From: Marinicella algicola
Lineage (GTDB): Bacteria; Pseudomonadota; Gammaproteobacteria; Xanthomonadales; Marinicellaceae
Reading direction: 5' to 3'
DNA length: 64,000 nucleotides
Assembly: GCF_028401385.1 (NCBI RefSeq)
Contig: NZ_JAQOMR010000001.1
Span: 3,268,501-3,332,500, forward strand
How positions within the stretch are numbered: the first letter of the stretch is position 1; each line of letters begins with the position of its first letter. The notes below the pieces were generated by a model that was not told the origin of the DNA, did no database searches, and saw nothing but the letters and a program-made list of their open reading frames with translations. Positions 60,397 to 64,000 of the stretch are shown here, one piece after another. The position numbers and the translations under genes were made by a program.

Positions 60397-61170
60397 ATGA
60401 AACATCATACAGAGCACGAAGCCGCCTCGGTTTCGCTTTCGCTCCTGGACCTGACGAACCTTTCCGACGGCTGCACCGACAAGGACATCGAGGCGCTGAT
60501 TGCCCGCGCCTACACGCCATATGGCACGCCAGCGGCGATCTGCATCTGGCCACGCTTTGTCAGTCTTGCCAGGCAGATGCTCGGGACCGACCACATGATC
60601 AGGATCGCCACCGTGGTCAATTTCCCGTCTGGCGACATGTCAATCAGTGCTGTGGAAGCGGAAACGGAACAGGCAATTCGCGACGGGGCGGACAGAATCG
60701 ACCTCGTCATTCCCTACAACAAGCTGAAAGCCGGCAATGAATGGGCGGTGAGCGAGATGATCCGGGCGATCCGCTTTCTGTGCCGCGAACCGGTGACCCT
60801 CAAGGTCATTCTGGAGACCGGCGAGCTGGGTGATGCCGCGCTGATCCGTAAAGCCGCGACAGTCGCCATTGCCGAAGGCGCGGATTTCATCAAGACATCG
60901 ACCGGCAAGGTCAAGGTCAACGCCACGCTTGAAGCGGCCGACATCATGCTCGGCGTCATCCGCGAGGCAGGCCGCAAAGTCGGGTTCAAGCCGGCCGGTG
61001 GCATTTCCTCGGTGCGCGACGCGCAGCTTTACCTGAGCCTTGCCGAAACGGTGATGGGCGAGGGCTGGGTGATGCCGACGACCTTCCGCTTCGGCGCTTC
61101 CGGTCTTCTCGACGATATCCAGGGCGTTCTCGCGGGCAAGCAGTCGAGCACGACCAGCAGCGGCTACTAG
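60397..61170 (+). CDS. deoC: Deoxyribose-phosphate aldolase
   Basis: Cleaves 2-deoxyribose 5-phosphate to acetaldehyde and glyceraldehyde 3-phosphate; 257 residues. The Schiff-base lysine lies in [18 protein letters not shown], and the second lysine region is [11 protein letters not shown]. The chosen ATG at 60397 has an AAGG site and lies just after the punA stop. Together with punA and deoA it channels the sugar part of deoxynucleosides into central metabolism. Confidence 0.95.
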   Translation: MKHHTEHEAASVSLSLLDLTNLSDGCTDKDIEALIARAYTPYGTPAAICIWPRFVSLARQMLGTDHMIRIATVVNFPSGDMSISAVEAETEQAIRDGADRIDLVIPYNKLKAGNEWAVSEMIRAIRFLCREPVTLKVILETGELGDAALIRKAATVAIAEGADFIKTSTGKVKVNATLEAADIMLGVIREAGRKVGFKPAGGISSVRDAQLYLSLAETVMGEGWVMPTTFRFGASGLLDDIQGVLAGKQSSTTSSGY

Positions 61171-61177
61171 GCCGCTC

Positions 61178-62493
61178 ATGCTGGCGCAGGAGATCATCCG
61201 CAGGAAACGCGACGGCAACGCGCTTTCGGCTGAGGAGATCGCCGGCTTCGTCCGCGCGCTTTCTGACGAGACACTCTCTGAAGCCCAGGCGGCCGCCTTT
61301 GCCATGGCTGTCTTTTTCGTGGCATGAATGAGGCGGAAACCGTTGCGCTGACCCTTGCCATGCGTGACAGCGGAACGGTTCTGACGTGGCCCCGCATCGA
61401 CCGGCCGGTGGCCGACAAACATTCCACCGGCGGCATCGGCGATAATGTCTCGCTGATGCTGGCACCAATTGTGGCGAGCGCAGGCCTTGCCGTGCCGATG
61501 ATCTCCGGACGCGGGCTTGGACCAACCGGCGGCACGCTCGACAAGCTGGAATCAATTCCCGGCTATGATGTCAGCCCTGACGAAAACCACCTTCGCCGCA
61601 CGATTGCCCGAACTGGTTGTGCCATTGTCGGGCAATCCGGTGCTCTCGCCCCTGCGGACAAGCGGCTTTACGCCATCCGTGACGTCACGGCGACGGTCGA
61701 ATCCATGCCGCTGATCGTCTCCTCGATCCTGTCGAAAAAGCTCGCCGCCGGGCTTCAGTCGCTTGTGCTTGACGTCAAGTTCGGCGGTGGCGCCTTCATG
61801 CAAGATGCCAACGCCGCAACGGATCTGGCCCGGCTTCTGGTCAAGGTCGCCAATGGTGCCGAGCTTCAAACCACCGCATTGGTGACCGACATGAACGAGC
61901 CACTGGCCGATGCTGTCGGCAATGCCGTCGAGGTGGAAAACGCGCTCGCTTTTCTCAAGGGCGAGAAGACCGGCAGCCGGCTTGAAAAGATCGTCCTGTC
62001 GCTTGCCGCCGAGATGATCTTTGGCGCCGGACTTGCGGCAAGCCAAGCGGAAGCCGAGGCACTTGCAAAAGCAAAGCTCACTGACGGCAAGGCGCTGGAG
62101 CATTTCGCCCGGATGGTTGCCGATCTTGGCGGCCCGGTCGATTTCGTCGAAAAGTCAGAAACATACCTGGCGAAAGCGCCGCTCATCCGGCCCGTTCTGG
62201 CGCCGAATTCCGGCTTTCTTTGCTCCGCCGATGCCCGCGCCATCGGCATGAGCGTCATCACACTTGGTGGCGGACGGAAACGCCCGGGCGACCGGATCGA
62301 CCACCGCGTCGGATATTCAAGGCTACATCCGCTCGGCACCAGGATCGAGGCGGGCGCACCGCTTGGCTTCGTCCACGCAGCAACGCAAGACGATGGTGAC
62401 ACAGCCGCGCATGCCCTCCTGGCTGCATTCACCATAGAAGAAGCCGCCCCGGCGGAACGGCCGCTCGTGATCGAACGGATCGGCCGTTTCTGA
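61178..62493 (+). CDS. deoA: Thymidine phosphorylase (one frameshift)
   Basis: Phosphorolysis of thymidine and deoxyuridine; about 438 residues after repair. The N-terminus [20 protein letters not shown] is followed by the phosphate-binding [16 protein letters not shown] and [18 protein letters not shown]. The T run at 61313-61317 has lost one base, and repair joins AMAVF to [13 protein letters not shown]. Last gene of the nucleoside uptake and salvage operon. Confidence 0.94.
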
Positions 62494-62508
62494 GCCTTAT
62501 GCCAAGGT

Positions 62509-62781
62509 TCAGTGCATGGTGATCTCGCCCGAGACCTGGCGCCATTCATTGGGACCGATCAGGCGCTTGTGGGCATAACGGACAGAGTGCAGCGGCCCTT
62601 CGAGATTCTGCTTCCAGAAGTCGAGGAATTTGTTCATCTGCGGAAAATCGGGCGCGAGATCGTAGTCCTGCCAGAGATAGCTCTGCAAAACACCCTCGAA
62701 ATCGGGGAGACGGTAGAGAATCTGGGCCGTTGTCAGGCCGTAACCGGCAAGCTGCATTTCGAATTCAGAAGCAAATCGCAT
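62509..62781 (-). CDS. Usg-family protein
   Basis: A 90-residue protein of the Usg family, found mostly in alphaproteobacteria. Signature parts are MQLAGYGLTTAQILYRLPD, YLWQDYDLAPDFP and LEGPLHSVRYAHKRLI. The ATG at 62781 has a GAGGTGG ribosome site and matches the family length, while the longer open frame to 62871 does not. Biochemical role is not established. Confidence 0.9.
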   Translation of the reverse strand: MRFASEFEMQLAGYGLTTAQILYRLPDFEGVLQSYLWQDYDLAPDFPQMNKFLDFWKQNLEGPLHSVRYAHKRLIGPNEWRQVSGEITMH

Positions 62782-62916
62782 GTTCCACCTCATTGTCGGT
62801 GACAATTGCAAAGGCTGACGTATTTTCGCGATCGCTTCAATCTGAAATTCTATATTTGCTATGTTTTTCAATAACTTGACAGCACACCAACAAGAGTGCT
62901 GCCAAGCTTGAACGGC

Positions 62917-63729
62917 TCAGTCCCAGTCTGGCGCCCAGTCCGGACTGATCAGCCTGAGCCCCTTGTCGAGACCTCTAAGACGTTTGATTTCGTCATCCGA
63001 GAGCACAATCTCGGCGGCAGCAAGATTCGATCTGACCCGTTCCGGCTTGCTGGAGGTCGGGATCACGACATGACCTTCGGCCATCAGAAAGGCAAGCGCG
63101 ATTTCGCCCTCGGAGACGTCATGGGCTTCACCGATCGCCTTCAATACCGGATCGTCGGCGATCTTGCCCTGCGCCAGCGGCGAATAGGCGGTAAAGGCAA
63201 TGCCGTTTTTATCGCAGTAGTCGGCGACCAGCCGGTTCTGGTGGAAAACATGGCATTCGACCTGATTGGCGGCAATCTTGCGGCCGCCGAGCAGATCGGC
63301 GGCCTTGTCCATCAGCGTACGGGTGAAGTTCGAAACGCCGATCCGTGCAGCAAGGCCATCGTCATACACCTCTGCCAGCCGGCCGATATAGTCCTCGAAA
63401 GACGGCCCATCGGCGCGCCCGGGCCAGTGCAGCAGAAGAAGATCGACCTTGTCGCGACCGAGCTTTTCGCGGCTCTCTTCCACGCTCCGGCGGAACGCAT
63501 CTTCGCCGTAATTGTCGATCCAGACCTTGGTGGTCACAAAGACATCATCGGGTTTCAAGCCCGAGACGGAAAGCGCGCGGCCAACTTCGGCCTCGTTGCC
63601 ATAGGCCTGAGCCGTATCGATATGGCGATAGCCGGCCTCAAGGGCAGCAAGAACCGTCTGATAGGCCTCGTCATCCCGTCGTCGCCAGGTACCGAAACCG
63701 ATCTGGGGAATACCGTTGATGGATTTCAT
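62917..63729 (-). CDS. Aldo/keto reductase
   Basis: NADPH-dependent TIM-barrel oxidoreductase of 270 residues. The catalytic tetrad positions are visible: GYRHIDTAQAYGNE (Asp and Tyr), TKVW (Lys) and LLLLHWPG (His). The cofactor motif VIPTSSKPERVRSNL is near the C-terminus. It resembles 2,5-diketo-gluconate reductase-like AKRs, but substrate is open. Convergent with nothing; a second AKR gene lies 24 bases upstream on the same strand. Confidence 0.92.
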   Translation of the reverse strand: MKSINGIPQIGFGTWRRRDDEAYQTVLAALEAGYRHIDTAQAYGNEAEVGRALSVSGLKPDDVFVTTKVWIDNYGEDAFRRSVEESREKLGRDKVDLLLLHWPGRADGPSFEDYIGRLAEVYDDGLAARIGVSNFTRTLMDKAADLLGGRKIAANQVECHVFHQNRLVADYCDKNGIAFTAYSPLAQGKIADDPVLKAIGEAHDVSEGEIALAFLMAEGHVVIPTSSKPERVRSNLAAAEIVLSDDEIKRLRGLDKGLRLISPDWAPDWD

Positions 63730-63753
63730 ATTTCAGTCTCCCATATCCGATGC

Positions 63754-64000
63754 TCAGGGTCGGACAGGTCCGCTGCCTGCGCCGGTCTGCTCAATCGCTG
63801 CTGCGATTTCATCGAGATCGGTCTCGTCGAGCTCCAGCCGCGCGGCAGCGATCCAGCCATCGATCTGCTCCGGCTTGCGCGCACCGACAATCGCTCCCGT
63901 CAGTCCGGGCCAGGCCAGAACCCAGGCAATGGCGACGGCCGCCTGGCTGGTGCAATGACGCTCAGCCACCGGCTTCAGTGCCTCTGCAAGGGCCAGATTA
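63754..64000 (-). CDS. Aldo/keto reductase, C-terminal part (5' end outside window)
   Basis: Only the last 81 or so residues lie in the window. The CTSQAAVAIAWVLAWPGLTG segment and the cofactor-binding AIVGARKPEQIDGWIAAARL are typical of the AKR family that includes Tas and YghZ-type enzymes. The frame is open to the right edge. Stop at 63754. Likely co-transcribed with the following AKR. Confidence 0.88.
   Translation of the reverse strand, partial: NLALAEALKPVAERHCTSQAAVAIAWVLAWPGLTGAIVGARKPEQIDGWIAAARLELDETDLDEIAAAIEQTGAGSGPVRP

Noticed and set aside
1-64000. CRISPR arrays, rRNA genes or a replication origin
   Set aside because: No regularly spaced repeats, no rRNA sequence and no dnaA-box cluster were noticed on reading the window.

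Overview
The window is a gene-dense, GC-rich chromosomal segment from an alphaproteobacterium, most likely of the order Hyphomicrobiales (Rhizobiales). The evidence is the gene set: an ImuC/DnaE2 polymerase, a riboflavin operon behind an FMN riboswitch, the htpX-rsmB-heparinase-like-purH block, a roughly 1,590-residue NAD-glutamate dehydrogenase, a Usg-family protein and a DUF1674 protein. Genus cannot be settled from sequence reading alone. Both ends of the window cut a gene (dnaE2 on the left, an aldo/keto reductase on the right).

Layout. 1-5.7 kb: dnaE2, then a minus-strand riboflavin operon (FMN riboswitch, ribD, ribBA, ribH). 6-11.2 kb: mannonate dehydratase diverging from a GntR/FCD regulator and a TRAP transporter (dctP-dctQ-dctM), a sugar-acid uptake and catabolism unit. 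11.2-27.3 kb: housekeeping genes (phosphoribosyltransferase, secreted nuclease, DUF1674, htpX, rsmB, heparinase-like, purH, UMF1-type MFS, gdhB, pyridoxal kinase, carbonic anhydrase, metallopeptidase). 27.7-34.2 kb: an accessory stretch with tRNA-Met, a broken phage Dam methylase, asd, a PAP2 phosphatase, two partial IS6 elements enclosing a P4-type integrase and an AbrB-Doc toxin-antitoxin module with a perfect palindromic operator. 34.2-37.6 kb: a BCCT transporter translationally coupled to an unusual double solute-binding lipoprotein. 37.7-43.1 kb: nikR and nikABCDE with a consensus NikR box. 43.3-51.6 kb: ion and nitrogen transporters (AspT-like exchanger, ClC antiporter, MscS channel, SLC13 permease, Amt, urea transporter), with shared palindromic sites. 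51.6-53.2 kb: an IS3 element abutting the urea transporter, and tRNA-Ser. 53.5-62.5 kb: msrA and a complete nucleoside uptake and salvage operon (BMP binding protein, ABC ATPase, two permeases, cdd, punA, deoC, deoA). 62.5-64 kb: usg and two aldo/keto reductases.

A dominant technical feature is that over twenty genes are split by single-base frameshifts. Nearly all are explained by one missing base in a short homopolymer run, and restoring the base rejoins conserved protein sequence. I read these as sequencing or assembly errors rather than pseudogenes, and give the full rejoined spans.

The most novel-looking system is the BCCT carrier plus the coupled lipoprotein (ProX/OsmF-like domain, second TAXI-like domain, C-terminal membrane anchor). 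BCCT carriers are not known to need binding proteins.
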